Assembly (NCBI RefSeq): GCF_036227105.1
Contig: NZ_CP109434.1
Span: 3,786,001 to 3,850,000 of the forward strand
DNA: 64,000 bases
Source of the DNA: Amycolatopsis sp. NBC_01488
Lineage (GTDB): Bacteria > Actinomycetota > Actinomycetes > Mycobacteriales > Pseudonocardiaceae
Direction of reading: 5' to 3'
Shown here: positions 1-8,262 of the stretch, in pieces
Numbering within the stretch: the stretch's first letter is position 1
Layout: the number at the start of each line of letters is the position of its first letter
Notes under the pieces: generated by a model
What the model was told of the DNA's origin: nothing
What the model saw: the letters and a program-made list of their open reading frames with translations, nothing else
The model's database searches: none
Translations under genes and position numbers: made by a program

Positions 1-906
1 GTCCGGGTCCTCGGGCGGGCCGAGGTGCCCACAGCCCGACGGGCACTCCTCGGCGGCCGCCGCGAACTCCTCGAACGCGTCGACGATGTCGTCCGCGGTG
101 ACGTGGGCCAGCCCGAACGACCGCACGCCCGGCGTGTCGATGACCCAGCCGCCGTCCGGCAGCGGCAGCGCCACCGCCGCCACGGACGTGTGGCGTCCCT
201 TGCCGACCGCGCTGACGACACCCGTGGCCAGCGCGGCATCCGGCACCAGGCGGTTGACCAATGTCGACTTGCCGACACCGGAGTGCCCGACCAGCGCCGT
301 CACGCGGTCCTTCAGCATCTCGGCGACGCCTTCGGGCTCTTCGTCGTAGCGGGTCACGATCGCCGGGATGTCGAGGCCCGCGTACCCGGCCAGAAGCTCG
401 TCCGGGCTGGCCAGGTCGGCCTTCGTCAGGCACAGCACCGGCTCGACGCCGCCCGCGTAGCAGGCGACCAGGCAGCGGTCGATGAAGCCGGTCCGCGGCG
501 GCGGGTCGGCCAGCGCGGTGACGATCAGCAGGCGCTCGGCGTTGGCGACGACCAGCCGCTCGTACGGGTCGGTGTCGTCGGCCGTGCGCAGCAGCGAGCT
601 GGTGCGCTCGTCGACGCGGATGATGCGCGCGAGGGTGTCCGGCTTGCCGGAGACGTCGCCGACGATCCCGACGCGGTCGCCGACCACCACCGGCGTCCGG
701 CCCATTTCACGGGCCCGCATCGCGGTGATCACCTGTTCGGGGTCGGCGTCGATCGCGCAGGTCCAGCGGCCGCGGTCCTTGCCGATGACCATGGCGTTGA
801 CGGCGTCGGCGTGCTCGGGACGGCGCTTGCTGCGGGGCCGGGTGCCCTTGCCCGGACGCACGCGGACGTCGGACTCGTCCAGCTTGCTCCAGTCGTTGCG
901 CGCCAA
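1..906 (-). CDS. rsgA: Ribosome small-subunit biogenesis GTPase RsgA (3' end cut by window)
   Basis: Late-stage 30S assembly GTPase. The G motifs come in the circularly permuted order typical of RsgA: TKAD (about residues 161-164), then the P-loop GHSGVGKS (207-214), then DTPG (257-260). An N-terminal OB-fold-like segment precedes them. The last visible residues (CPSGCGHLGPPEDPD) begin the Zn-binding knuckle, so only the C-terminus is missing. The start is TTG at 906, preceded by an AGGACGAGG-type ribosome binding site. It is divergent from the SRAP gene. In mycobacteria rsgA also lies near the SRAP gene. Assignment is firm. Confidence 0.95.
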   Translation of the reverse strand, partial: MARNDWSKLDESDVRVRPGKGTRPRSKRRPEHADAVNAMVIGKDRGRWTCAIDADPEQVITAMRAREMGRTPVVVGDRVGIVGDVSGKPDTLARIIRVDERTSSLLRTADDTDPYERLVVANAERLLIVTALADPPPRTGFIDRCLVACYAGGVEPVLCLTKADLASPDELLAGYAGLDIPAIVTRYDEEPEGVAEMLKDRVTALVGHSGVGKSTLVNRLVPDAALATGVVSAVGKGRHTSVAAVALPLPDGGWVIDTPGVRSFGLAHVTADDIVDAFEEFAAAAEECPSGCGHLGPPEDPD

Positions 907-1023
907 ACCCTCGTCCTCTCGTGCACCGGTGCCCACCCGAATGATCCCACGTCGCTCGCCACGGCCCTGGCCTGCGTGTAACGATGGCGTCCCGGACGTT
1001 TCCGGCATGCGAGGAGGTTGGCC

Positions 1024-1782
1024 ATGTGCGGCCGCTACGCCGCCACGAAGGACCCGGCGAAGCTGATCGAAGAGTTCGAGGCCATCGATCTCACCGAAGG
1101 GCACGCGCGCGCCGACCACAACGTCGCGCCGACGAAGAACGTGGTGACCGTCGTGCAGCGGCACCCGCGTGACGAAGACGGCGAGGTCCTCGAGGACGAG
1201 CCTGCCGAGCGTTCGCTGCGGATGATGAAGTGGGGCCTGGTGCCGTTCTGGGCGAAGGACCCTTCGGTCGGCTCGCGGATGATCAACACGCGTGCCGAGA
1301 CGGCCGCCGAGAAGCCTGCCTTCCGCCGCGCGCTGGTGTCGCGGCGCTGCCTGGTGCCCGCCGACGGCTGGTTCGAGTGGCGCCGCACCGGCAAGGAGAA
1401 GGAGCCGTTCTACATGACGGAGCCGGACGGCTCCTCGATCGCGTTCGGCGGGATCTGGGAGACCTGGCACCCGAAGGACGACAAGGACGCGCCGCCGCTG
1501 ATCACGTTCTCGATCATCACGACCGACTCCGCCGGCCAGCTGACCGACATCCACCACCGGATGCCGCTGATCGTGCCTCGCGCCCATTGGGACGACTGGC
1601 TCGACCCGGACCGCGAAGACGTCAAGGACCTGCTGGTGCCGACGCCGGACGACATCGTCGCGTCGCTGGAGCTGCGGCCGATCTCGACGCTGGTGAACAA
1701 CGTCCGCAACAACGGGCCCGAGCTGCTGGAGCGCGTCGACCCGGCGCACGAAGGTGCCCTGTTCGACGTGCCGAAGTCATGA
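1024..1782 (+). CDS. SOS response-associated peptidase (SRAP, HMCES/YedK family)
   Basis: SRAP proteins crosslink to abasic sites in single-stranded DNA through a Cys exposed when the initiator Met is removed. The start at 1024 gives MCGRYA, placing that Cys at position 2. An upstream in-frame TTG at 1018 would bury it and overlaps the GAGGAGG ribosome binding site (1011-1017). Other family residues are visible: Asn33 in NVAPT, WGLVPFWAKD (70-79), NTRAET (88-93), Glu118 in GWFEW and His177/178 in IHHRMP. At 252 residues the length is normal. The next gene overlaps by ATGA, suggesting coupling. Confidence 0.95.
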   Translation: MCGRYAATKDPAKLIEEFEAIDLTEGHARADHNVAPTKNVVTVVQRHPRDEDGEVLEDEPAERSLRMMKWGLVPFWAKDPSVGSRMINTRAETAAEKPAFRRALVSRRCLVPADGWFEWRRTGKEKEPFYMTEPDGSSIAFGGIWETWHPKDDKDAPPLITFSIITTDSAGQLTDIHHRMPLIVPRAHWDDWLDPDREDVKDLLVPTPDDIVASLELRPISTLVNNVRNNGPELLERVDPAHEGALFDVPKS

Positions 1783-2387
1783 CGGCCCTCGAGATCGACA
1801 CCGCGTACGGCCCGGCCCGGGTCTACCTGCACTGCGCCGAGGAAGGCGTGGCGGTGCTGATGCTGGGCCACGGCGCGGGCGGTGGGCTCGGGGCGAAGGA
1901 CCTGGTGGCGGTGACGCGCGCGGCGCAGTCGGCGGGGGTGCACGTGGCGCTGGTCGAGCAGCCGTACCGGGTGGCGGGCCGCCGCGCGCCGGCCCCGGCG
2001 AACCAGCTGGACGCGGCCTGGCTGACGATCGCGGACGAGCTGTCGGAGCGCTTCGACTCGCTCCCGCTGGTGTTCGGCGGCCGGTCATCGGGAGCGCGAG
2101 TGGCCTGCCGGACGGCTTCGGCCGGGCAGGCGGTGGCGGTGCTCTGCCTGGCGTTCCCGGAACATCCGCCGGGCAAGCCGGAGAAGACGCGGCAGCCGGA
2201 ACTGGACGCGGTCGAGGTGCCGGTCCTGGTGGTGCAGGGGGAGCGGGACCCGTTCGGCCGGCCGGCCGCGGGACCACACCACGAGATCGTCATGGTCGAC
2301 GGGGACCACAGCCTGTCGAAGGACCTGGAGACGGTGTCCCGGGCGGCGACGGAGTGGCTGTCGCGAGTGCTGCGCCCGCTGGCCTGA
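1779..2387 (+). CDS. Small alpha/beta hydrolase (KANL3/Tex30-like, dienelactone hydrolase type)
   Basis: A 202-residue alpha/beta hydrolase. It has the oxyanion segment HGAGGG (31-36), a nucleophile elbow GRSSGA (Ser103), a strand ending [12 protein letters not shown] that supplies the acidic residue, and DGDHSL near the end that supplies the His. This minimal fold matches bacterial KANL3/Tex30-type hydrolases, whose substrates are unknown. The ATG overlaps the SRAP stop by 4 nt, so the two are probably co-translated. The pairing with a DNA-damage protein does not itself indicate function. Confidence 0.85.
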   Translation: MTALEIDTAYGPARVYLHCAEEGVAVLMLGHGAGGGLGAKDLVAVTRAAQSAGVHVALVEQPYRVAGRRAPAPANQLDAAWLTIADELSERFDSLPLVFGGRSSGARVACRTASAGQAVAVLCLAFPEHPPGKPEKTRQPELDAVEVPVLVVQGERDPFGRPAAGPHHEIVMVDGDHSLSKDLETVSRAATEWLSRVLRPLA

Positions 2388-2528
2388 GTTGTCCACATCG
2401 GGTACGGCTATCCACAGATTTTCGGCCGGACGGTTTTTGCACCCCTTCAGCCGATACGCTGGACAGGGGCCGCCCCCCCGGGACGGGTGGGGGCTGTCTG
2501 GCGGGCCTCTGGGGGATAAACCCGCAGG

Positions 2529-3005
2529 TCAAGCCGCGATCGGTGCCACCACCGCATTCGTCAGGCGGATCAGCTCGGCCGGGGCCAGTTCGACTTCCAG
2601 CCCGCGTCGCCCGGCCGAGCAGAACACCGTCTCGAACGTCGTAGCCGAAGTGTCGACCACCACCGCCAGCCGGCTCCGGTGGCCCAGCGGTGAGATTCCG
2701 CCCAGCACGTACCCCGTCGCCCGCTGCGCCGCCGCCGGGTCGGCCATCTTGGCCTTCTTGCCGCCCGCCGCGGCCGCCAGAGCCTTCAGGTCCAGCTGGC
2801 CCGTGACCGGGACCACGCCGACCACCAACCGGCCGTCCACCTCGGCGACCAGGGTCTTGAACACTCGGGCGCGATCGAGGCCCAGCGCTTCCACCGCCTC
2901 CAGCCCGTACGACTCCGCGCGCGGGTCGTGGTCGTATGCGTGCAGCGTGTGCGCCACTTTCTGCTTCACCAGCAGCGCCGTCGCCGGGGTGCCCTTGCCA
3001 GCCAT
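2529..3005 (-). CDS. YbaK/EbsC-type aminoacyl-tRNA deacylase (Cys-tRNA(Pro) hydrolase)
   Basis: A 158-residue YbaK/ProX-fold protein. Family members clear mischarged Cys-tRNA(Pro). Diagnostic segments are KGTPAT at the N-terminus, the central VFKTLV, the basic [10 protein letters not shown] and [11 protein letters not shown]. The start MAGKGTPAT at 3005 is preferred over an upstream GTG because homologues begin there. It is divergent from sigR, and the shared region carries the sigma-R promoter. The same neighbourhood occurs in M. tuberculosis. I am confident of the family and less sure of the exact tRNA. Confidence 0.88.
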   Translation of the reverse strand: MAGKGTPATALLVKQKVAHTLHAYDHDPRAESYGLEAVEALGLDRARVFKTLVAEVDGRLVVGVVPVTGQLDLKALAAAAGGKKAKMADPAAAQRATGYVLGGISPLGHRSRLAVVVDTSATTFETVFCSAGRRGLEVELAPAELIRLTNAVVAPIAA

Positions 3006-3018
3006 GGGGCGGAGTCTA

Positions 3019-3045
3019 GGGAATGCCCGCACCCTCCGATCGGTT
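3019..3045 (+). promoter_or_regulatory. Sigma-R (SigR/SigH-type) promoter upstream of sigR
   Basis: GGGAAT at 3019-3024 is followed by exactly 18 nt and GTT at 3043-3045. This matches the GGGAAT-N18-GTT consensus of thiol-stress sigma factors of the SigR/SigH group. It points toward sigR, about 150 nt upstream of its TTG start, and implies positive autoregulation as in Streptomyces and mycobacteria. Confidence 0.85.
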
Positions 3046-3198
3046 GTACGGGGCGTGACCACAACCCTCGCCACCACACGCTCTCGCAGCCGCCGCCGCC
3101 CTCAGGCACCGGCGAACCGCGGTGTGCCCGGCCCCCGCGTAAACTCGACGTCGCCGTATGCGCGCACGCGCATCGACGCCGAGCGGGAAGGGAACGGT

Positions 3199-3822
3199 TT
3201 GCCGAGCACGCAGAACCCAGCGTCGGAAGAAGCGACCGAGGCCGAGCGCGCCGAGCGCTTCGAGCGGGACGCGATGCCGCTGCTCGACCAGCTGTACTCG
3301 GCCGCGATGCGGATGACCCGCAACCCCGCCGATGCCGAGGACCTGGTCCAGGAGACCTACCTGAAGGCGTACGCGGCTTTCGCGTCCTTCAAGGCCGGCA
3401 CGAACCTCAAGGCGTGGATGTACCGCATCCTCACCAACACCTACATCAACGGCTACCGCAAGCGGCAGCGGCAGCCGGTGCAGCAGCCCACCGAGGAGAT
3501 CACCGACTGGCAGATCGCCAAGGCGGAGAGTCACACGTCCGCGGGGCTGCGTTCGGCCGAGGTCGAGGCGATGGACAACCTGCCCGACACCGACGTGAAG
3601 GCCGCCCTGCAGAAGCTGCCCGAGGAGTTCCGGCTGGCCGTCTACCTGGCCGACGTCGAGGGCTTCGCGTACAAGGAGATCGCCGAGATCATGGACACCC
3701 CCATCGGCACCGTGATGTCCCGCCTGCACCGCGGCCGCGCCCAGTTGCGCGACCTGCTCGCCGACGTCGCCCGCGAACGCGGCTTCATCCGGGGTGCCAA
3801 GGAGGAGGTGGCGGGGCGATGA
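3199..3822 (+). CDS. sigR: ECF sigma factor SigR/SigH (thiol-oxidative stress)
   Basis: A group IV sigma factor that directs RNA polymerase to thiol-redox and proteostasis genes. It has 207 residues from TTG 3199, behind GGGAAGGGAACGG. Region 2 reads [17 protein letters not shown] and [15 protein letters not shown]. Region 4 reads [20 protein letters not shown] followed by [20 protein letters not shown]. Its stop overlaps the rsrA start by ATGA, the usual sigma/anti-sigma arrangement. An in-frame GTG near 3123 could give an N-terminally extended isoform from the upstream promoter, like SigR-prime of S. coelicolor. That is untested. Confidence 0.95.
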   Translation: MPSTQNPASEEATEAERAERFERDAMPLLDQLYSAAMRMTRNPADAEDLVQETYLKAYAAFASFKAGTNLKAWMYRILTNTYINGYRKRQRQPVQQPTEEITDWQIAKAESHTSAGLRSAEVEAMDNLPDTDVKAALQKLPEEFRLAVYLADVEGFAYKEIAEIMDTPIGTVMSRLHRGRAQLRDLLADVARERGFIRGAKEEVAGR

Positions 3823-4139
3823 ACGACATGTGCGAGGGCGCGTCGGACAAGGTCCGCTGCGAAGAGGCGCTCGCCGACATCTACCTGCTCCTCGACCGCG
3901 AATGCAGCCCCGAGCGGGACGCCGCCCTGCGCGCCCACATCGACGACTGCCCGCCGTGCCTCGAGGAGTACGGCATCGACGAGCACATCAAGCAGCTGCT
4001 GGCCCGCAAGTGCGGCGGCGACCACGCCCCGGCCGAGCTGAAGAGCCGGCTGCGCGCGTCGATCCGCCAGACCGTCGCCACGCGCGGCGGCGTCACCGTC
4101 GAACGCACCGAGATCACCCTCGAGCAGCGTTCCGAATAG
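3819..4139 (+). CDS. rsrA: Zinc-binding anti-sigma factor RsrA/RshA
   Basis: A 106-residue anti-sigma factor that holds SigR while reduced and releases it on disulfide formation. The ZAS motif H-x3-C-x2-C is present as His40, Cys44 and Cys47 (HIDDCPPC), with Cys14 in the position of the fourth zinc ligand. Extra cysteines at 5, 30 and 65 may tune redox response. ATGA overlap with sigR supports stoichiometric co-translation. A strong terminator follows at 4154-4185. Confidence 0.94.
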   Translation: MNDMCEGASDKVRCEEALADIYLLLDRECSPERDAALRAHIDDCPPCLEEYGIDEHIKQLLARKCGGDHAPAELKSRLRASIRQTVATRGGVTVERTEITLEQRSE

Positions 4140-4153
4140 CGCCCGAGCACGAC

Positions 4154-4185
4154 AAAGGCCCCCGCGCAGGAGTGCGGGGGCCTTT
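4154..4185. terminator. Bidirectional rho-independent terminator between rsrA and the bL37 gene
   Basis: A perfect 12-bp stem (AAAGGCCCCCGC at 4154-4165 paired with 4174-4185) with an 8-nt loop. There are T residues after the 3' arm and A residues before the 5' arm, so it works for both convergent genes. Confidence 0.92.
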
Positions 4186-4203
4186 TGCGTGCCGACGCCG
4201 GGT

Positions 4204-4278
4204 TCAGGAGTTGGGCTTACCGCCGTGGTTCGCGCTGTTCTTCTTCCGGCTGCGACGCTTGCGGGCGCGCTTCGACAT
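4204..4278 (-). CDS. Ribosomal protein bL37 (24-residue basic peptide)
   Basis: The complete frame encodes MSKRARKRRSRKKNSANHGG followed by KPNS, 24 residues. This matches the tiny Lys/Arg-rich actinobacterial large-subunit protein bL37 seen in mycobacterial ribosome structures. A ribosome binding site (CGAGGAG) sits 7-8 nt upstream of the ATG at 4278. It is too short for most gene callers. It lies between sigR-rsrA and the biotinyl protein gene, convergent with rsrA across a terminator. Confidence 0.93.
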   Translation of the reverse strand: MSKRARKRRSRKKNSANHGGKPNS

Positions 4279-4379
4279 GTTCACTCCTCGTCGTCAAAGC
4301 TGGTCAACCTCTCAAGTGTGTCATGACGTCCCGTTCTGGTTGGATGGGGTGGCCGGGCGAGCGCGAGGAGGGGTGCCGG

Positions 4380-4592
4380 ATGGCCGAGATCAGGGCCGAA
4401 ATGGTCGGCACCGTGCTGCACGTCGTCGCGGAGCCGGGTGCCGCGTTGAACGCCGGCGACACCGTGCTGATCCTGGAGTCGATGAAGATGGAGCTGCCCG
4501 CCGTGAGCGAGAAGGCGGGCACGCTGACCAGCCTCGCCGTGGCGAAGGGCGACCGGGTCCAGCAGGGTGACGTGCTCGGGACGGTCGAGTAA
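4380..4592 (+). CDS. Biotin/lipoyl-attachment single-domain protein (TB7.3 homologue)
   Basis: A stand-alone 70-residue biotinyl domain. The attachment motif ESMKME places the modified Lys near residue 38, flanked by the two half-barrel repeats (AEMVGTVLHVV and AGTLTSLAV). It corresponds to M. tuberculosis TB7.3 (Rv3221c), also between rshA and pdtaS. Its carboxylase partner is not adjacent. The start is ATG 4380 behind GAGGAGGGG. It ends 2 nt before pdtaS, so both are probably co-transcribed. Confidence 0.93.
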   Translation: MAEIRAEMVGTVLHVVAEPGAALNAGDTVLILESMKMELPAVSEKAGTLTSLAVAKGDRVQQGDVLGTVE

Positions 4593-4594
4593 CC

Positions 4595-6115
4595 GTGTCC
4601 ACGCTCGCCGAACTGCTCGCCGACAACACCGGACTCCCCGGGGAGGCCGCGGACCACCTGCAGACCGTCGTCGCGGAGTGGCAGCTGCTGGCCGACCTGT
4701 CCTTCGCCGACTTCCTGCTCTGGGTCCCGGTGACCGAGGAGCTGCAGCCGGACGGCGGCGACTTCGTCTGCGTCGCGCACGCGCGGCCGACGACGGCGCC
4801 CACCGCGCACCCCGAGGACGTCGTCGGCACACGCTTCACGGAGGAGGAGCACCCGCAGCTGGCGAAGGCCATGCGCGAGGCGCGGATCTGCCGTGAGGAA
4901 GACCCGCACTGGTACCGCGACCTGCCGATGCGGCGCGAGGCGATCCCGGTGCGGTTCCACGACGACGTCGTCGCCGTGATGAGCCGCGAGACGAACCTGG
5001 CCGCGCCTCGGGTGCCCTCGCCGCTGGAGATCGCGTACCTGGGCAGCGCGGGCGATCTGTGCCAGATGATCGTCGACGGCACGTTCCCGCCGAGCGGCAC
5101 CAACGCGACCGACACGCACACCTCGCCGCGAGTGGGGGACGGGCTGATCCGGCTCGACTCGAGCGGCACCGTCGTGTTCGCCAGCCCGAACGGCCTGTCC
5201 GCCTACCACCGGATGGGGCACGAGTCCGACCTGGTCGGCACGCGCCTGGCGCCGCTGACGCGGTCGCTGATCCGCGACCCGTTCGACGCGACCGAGGTGT
5301 CGCACCGGATCATCGAGGCCCTCGACGGGAAGCCGTCGAGCCGCACGGAGGCCGACTCGCGGCGCGGCGCGGTGGTGCTGTTCCGCGCGCTGCCGCTGCG
5401 CCCGGCCGGGCAGGCGGCGGGCGCGCTGGTGCTGGTCCGCGACGTCACCGAGGTCAAGCGCCGCGACCGGGCGCTGCTGTCGAAGGATGCGACGATCCGG
5501 GAAATCCACCACCGGGTGAAGAACAACCTGCAGACGGTGGCGGCGCTGCTGCGCCTGCAGTCCCGGCGGACGTCGTCGGAGGAGGCCCGGCTCGCGCTGG
5601 CGGAGTCGGTGCGGCGGGTGACGTCGATCGCGCTGGTGCACGAAGCGCTGTCGATCTCGGTGGACGAGCGCGTCGACCTCGACAAGCTGCTCGACAACGT
5701 GCTGCCGATGGTCGGCGAGGTCGCCACGGCGGAGTCGCAGGTCGGGCTGAAGCGGAAGGGCTCGTTCGGGGTGGTGGTCGCGGAGATCGCGACGCCGCTG
5801 GTGATGGTGCTGGCCGAGCTGGTCCAGAACGCCATCGAGCACGCGTTCCCGGCCGGCCGGTCGGGGAAGGTCGAGCTGATCGTGGAGCGCTCGGCCCGCT
5901 GGCTGGACGTCGTCATCCGCGACAACGGGCGCGGCCTGCCGGCGGGGTTCTCGCTGGAGCGTTCGGACGGCCTGGGCCTGCAGATCGTGCGGACGCTGGT
6001 GGAGTCCGAGCTGCGGGGGTCGCTTTCGCTGCGCAAGGTGCACGCGGAGACGTCGTCGCCGCGCGTGACGGGCACCGAGGCCGCGCTGCGCATCCCGCTT
6101 TCGCGGCGGCTCTAG
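4595..6115 (+). CDS. pdtaS: Sensor histidine kinase PdtaS (GAF-PAS-HisKA_2-HATPase)
   Basis: A soluble sensor kinase of the PdtaS/PdtaR system, whose partner is an RNA-binding ANTAR regulator. The protein has 506 residues from GTG 4595. Residues 1-150 form the N-terminal GAF-like domain and about 185-290 a PAS domain. The HisKA_2 motif EIHHRVKNNLQ (His305/306) follows, then a HATPase with AELVQNAIEHAF, RDNGRGLP and DGLGLQIVRTLVE. No transmembrane segment is seen. Gene order sigR-rsrA-TB7.3-pdtaS-whiB1 matches M. tuberculosis. No pdtaR is present in the window. Confidence 0.95.
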   Translation: MSTLAELLADNTGLPGEAADHLQTVVAEWQLLADLSFADFLLWVPVTEELQPDGGDFVCVAHARPTTAPTAHPEDVVGTRFTEEEHPQLAKAMREARICREEDPHWYRDLPMRREAIPVRFHDDVVAVMSRETNLAAPRVPSPLEIAYLGSAGDLCQMIVDGTFPPSGTNATDTHTSPRVGDGLIRLDSSGTVVFASPNGLSAYHRMGHESDLVGTRLAPLTRSLIRDPFDATEVSHRIIEALDGKPSSRTEADSRRGAVVLFRALPLRPAGQAAGALVLVRDVTEVKRRDRALLSKDATIREIHHRVKNNLQTVAALLRLQSRRTSSEEARLALAESVRRVTSIALVHEALSISVDERVDLDKLLDNVLPMVGEVATAESQVGLKRKGSFGVVVAEIATPLVMVLAELVQNAIEHAFPAGRSGKVELIVERSARWLDVVIRDNGRGLPAGFSLERSDGLGLQIVRTLVESELRGSLSLRKVHAETSSPRVTGTEAALRIPLSRRL

Positions 6116-6202
6116 ACCGTCGCGTTTGGACTCGATCACCGCCGGGCATACCGGTGCGGCGGACGCGATCGGGTGCGGATCGCGGGAGGAAAACACGCTG
6201 AA

Positions 6203-6234
6203 GGCCCGGCACCTGGTAACGCGGGTGCCGGGCC
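6203..6234. terminator. Terminator hairpin after pdtaS
   Basis: GGCCCGGCACC at 6203-6213 pairs with 6224-6234 across a 10-nt loop. It is preceded by AA and followed by TT. It lies 88 nt after the pdtaS stop and most likely ends that operon. Confidence 0.75.
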
Positions 6235-6449
6235 GTTCAACGTTTTGCGGGAGGACTTGAAGTCCCGGTGAGGTTTCAGCACACCCGTCGTCAGGTGGTT
6301 TCACCTCGGTTGTTAAGCTGAAGCCGGGTAGGCATCACCCCAGACGGCGGAGGCACAGAAGTGCCAGCCGGGCGATTTCCTTCTCGGCTTCGTGGTGCAC
6401 AAGCTTTTGGTGCTGAGCTGTGGTGCTAAAAACGGTGGTGCTGGGAACG
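6235..6449. other. Intergenic stretch between pdtaS terminator and whiB1
   Basis: These bases lie between the convergent pdtaS and whiB1 genes. GC is slightly lower than in the flanking genes. I see no frame with normal codon bias, no promoter I would defend, and no second clear terminator. It could hold the whiB1 3' UTR. Confidence 0.5.
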
Positions 6450-6704
6450 TCAGGCGTTGGTACGCGTGCCGATGTGCGTACGGCGGCGCTTGAGCGCGCG
6501 TCGCTCGTCCTCGCTCATGCCGCCCCACACGCCGGCGTCCTGGCCGCTGGCCAGAGCCCAGGCCAAGCAGTCGGAAGCGACGGTGCAGCGGTGGCACACG
6601 GCCTTCGCCTGAGCAACCTGCGACAGAGCCGGACCGCTGGTTCCCACCGGGAAGAACAGCTCGGGGTCCTCGTCTCGGCAGGCCGCGTCGTGGCGCCAGT
6701 CCAT
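6450..6704 (-). CDS. whiB1: WhiB1, 4Fe-4S transcription factor
   Basis: An 84-residue Wbl protein. The [4Fe-4S] ligands are Cys9, Cys37, Cys40 and Cys46. The GVWGG turn and the basic tail RRALKRRRTHIGTR are in place. The N-terminus MDWRHDAACRDEDPELFFP matches M. tuberculosis WhiB1 (MDWRHKAVCRDEDPELFFP), fixing the start at 6704. GAAGGAGC lies 8-9 nt upstream, and an earlier ATG at 6722 overlaps that site. WhiB1 is essential and nitric-oxide-sensitive in mycobacteria and binds the housekeeping sigma factor. Two CRP-type boxes lie upstream. Confidence 0.97.
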   Translation of the reverse strand: MDWRHDAACRDEDPELFFPVGTSGPALSQVAQAKAVCHRCTVASDCLAWALASGQDAGVWGGMSEDERRALKRRRTHIGTRTNA

Positions 6705-6777
6705 GTTCGTGAGCTCCTTCATAGGGCGCGGGAGGGCCGCGCCACAGTCGTCAATGGCGGTCGTGTTCTCGGGTGCT

Positions 6778-6793
6778 TGTGAATGCTTTCACG
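6778..6793. promoter_or_regulatory. CRP-type box 1 upstream of whiB1
   Basis: TGTGA-ATGCTT-TCACG fits the TGTGA-N6-TCACA consensus with one mismatch. It lies 74-89 nt upstream of the whiB1 start. The M. tuberculosis whiB1 promoter is known to be controlled by the cAMP receptor protein Rv3676, so conservation is plausible. Confidence 0.75.
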
Positions 6794-6827
6794 AAGCACC
6801 GCTTTCGACAAGGGTTTCCGGAAGATC

Positions 6828-6843
6828 GGTGAGTCAGCTCACC
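6828..6843. promoter_or_regulatory. CRP-type box 2 upstream of whiB1
   Basis: GGTGA-GTCAGC-TCACC is a perfect 6-bp-arm inverted repeat that keeps the GTGA-N6-TCAC core. Its centre is exactly 50 bp from box 1. A second CRP site also exists in the M. tuberculosis whiB1 promoter, though at a different spacing. Confidence 0.6.
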
Positions 6844-6978
6844 CGGCCGAGCGACACGTCTGACCTGCGGTTTCTCTCCGAAACAGCCGCACGAAGGGAA
6901 GGCTGATGCGGTGAGTGGAGCTTCTGCGTCGACGAACGGCAGATTGCACTTTGCCGCAGGCGATCAGCGGTCCCGTCG

Positions 6979-7905
6979 TCACACGATCACTGTGAGTGCG
7001 TTCGGGACACTGAAGAATTCCACCCTGGTCCGCTGGCCGACGAGGTCGCCGTCCACCTGGAAGTTTACCGGTTCAGCTGCGTCGATGCGGATCATCGGCA
7101 GGTCGTCGTGACGCACGAGACGCTTGCCTTTTTGGTTGCTCTTCGTAGCCAAAGCACGCCGTACATGCTTGAACACCGTCGGCAACCCCAGACCGTTCAA
7201 CGCGAACAGGCCCAATCCCGTCTCGAACGAGCAACCCGGATTGAGGTGGACCGGACGCTCGCCCAGGTAGCTCCACGGATCGGTGTTCGACACGAAAGCG
7301 GTCAGCGCCTCGGCGGGCTCTTCACCCGGGACGCGGATGGTCAGGGCCGGCCGGCCCAGCGGCGGCCGGAAGTAGGACCGGACGGCGGCCCGCATGTAGA
7401 GGCCGGCCGTCGTCTGCTTGCCGCGGCGCTTCGCCACGCGGCCGACGACGTCGGCGTCCCAGCCGAGCCCGGAGTTGAAGGTGAACCAGTGCCCGTCGGC
7501 CAGGCCGAGCCCGACCCGGCGCGAGCGGTCGTTCTCCAGCGCGTGGAGCAGCTGGTGGGTGGCCTCGACGGGGTCCGAGGAGATGCCGAGGGCGCGCGCG
7601 AACACGTTGGCCGAGCCGCCGGGCACGACACCCAGCGCGGGGATCCGCCCGATCTGGGAAGGGTCGCCGTCCGCATCGGCCAGCAGGCCGTTGACGACCT
7701 CGTTGACCGTGCCGTCGCCGCCGTGCGCCACGACCAGGTCGATCCCGTCCCGCGCGGCCGAGCGCGCGACCGCCATGGCGTGCCCGCGGTAGTCCGTTTC
7801 GACCACGTCGAGCTTGACCTGGCTGGCGAGCGCGTGCGCCAGGACGTCCCGGCCACCGGCGGTGGTCGAGGTGGCCTGGGGGTTCACGACGAGGATTGCG
7901 CGCAC
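6979..7905 (-). CDS. Diacylglycerol/sphingosine kinase-like lipid kinase (DagK/YegS family)
   Basis: A 308-residue lipid kinase. The start is GTG at 7905 (MRAILVVNPQATSTTAG), because the family begins with this beta strand. The nucleotide-binding GGDGTVNE lies at 62-69, followed by LGVVPGGSANVFARALG and the C-terminal beta-sandwich ending FFSVPNALTVIV. Family members phosphorylate diacylglycerol or related lipids at the membrane. The gene follows whiB1 as in M. tuberculosis (Rv3218). The upstream ribosome binding site is weak, so the start is only moderately sure. Confidence 0.9.
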   Translation of the reverse strand: MRAILVVNPQATSTTAGGRDVLAHALASQVKLDVVETDYRGHAMAVARSAARDGIDLVVAHGGDGTVNEVVNGLLADADGDPSQIGRIPALGVVPGGSANVFARALGISSDPVEATHQLLHALENDRSRRVGLGLADGHWFTFNSGLGWDADVVGRVAKRRGKQTTAGLYMRAAVRSYFRPPLGRPALTIRVPGEEPAEALTAFVSNTDPWSYLGERPVHLNPGCSFETGLGLFALNGLGLPTVFKHVRRALATKSNQKGKRLVRHDDLPMIRIDAAEPVNFQVDGDLVGQRTRVEFFSVPNALTVIV

Positions 7906-8262
7906 TACCGCAGGGTAGGTGACTTCCGGGCACCCGAGAACCTCCCGGCGGCCCAAGGTGACGGGAAGCTCAGTGCGGAAACCGCCGCCCGAACCCCGGT
8001 CGCGACGACCCTTCGAACAGCACCTTCGAGACCCTGTGCCGGGCGGCCCTCCTTCGCGTGACGAGTGTCCGCTCGTCGTGACGAGTGCACCCGGGCCGAC
8101 CGCCCGCTCATCGACGACACCTGAATTCTCAGCGCCCGGGCGGTCCCGCGAAAACGGCCGACCGGGTGGCATACGATCGAATCAGCTCACGCACGGTGAC
8201 CCGCCCTGGTCGAGTCCACTGTGCTCCCGCAAAGCACTCGAAGTCCTTCGGAAGGCCCTGCT
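7906..8262. other. Divergent intergenic region with 20-bp-spaced direct repeat
   Basis: This 357-bp region serves the promoters of the lipid kinase (-) and the membrane protein (+). An 11-bp direct repeat, CGTGACGAGTG, occurs at 8057-8067 and 8077-8087, 20 bp apart. This is a plausible binding site for a regulator contacting one DNA face. TACGAT at 8172-8177 is a candidate -10 for the + gene. I see no coding frame here. Confidence 0.45.
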
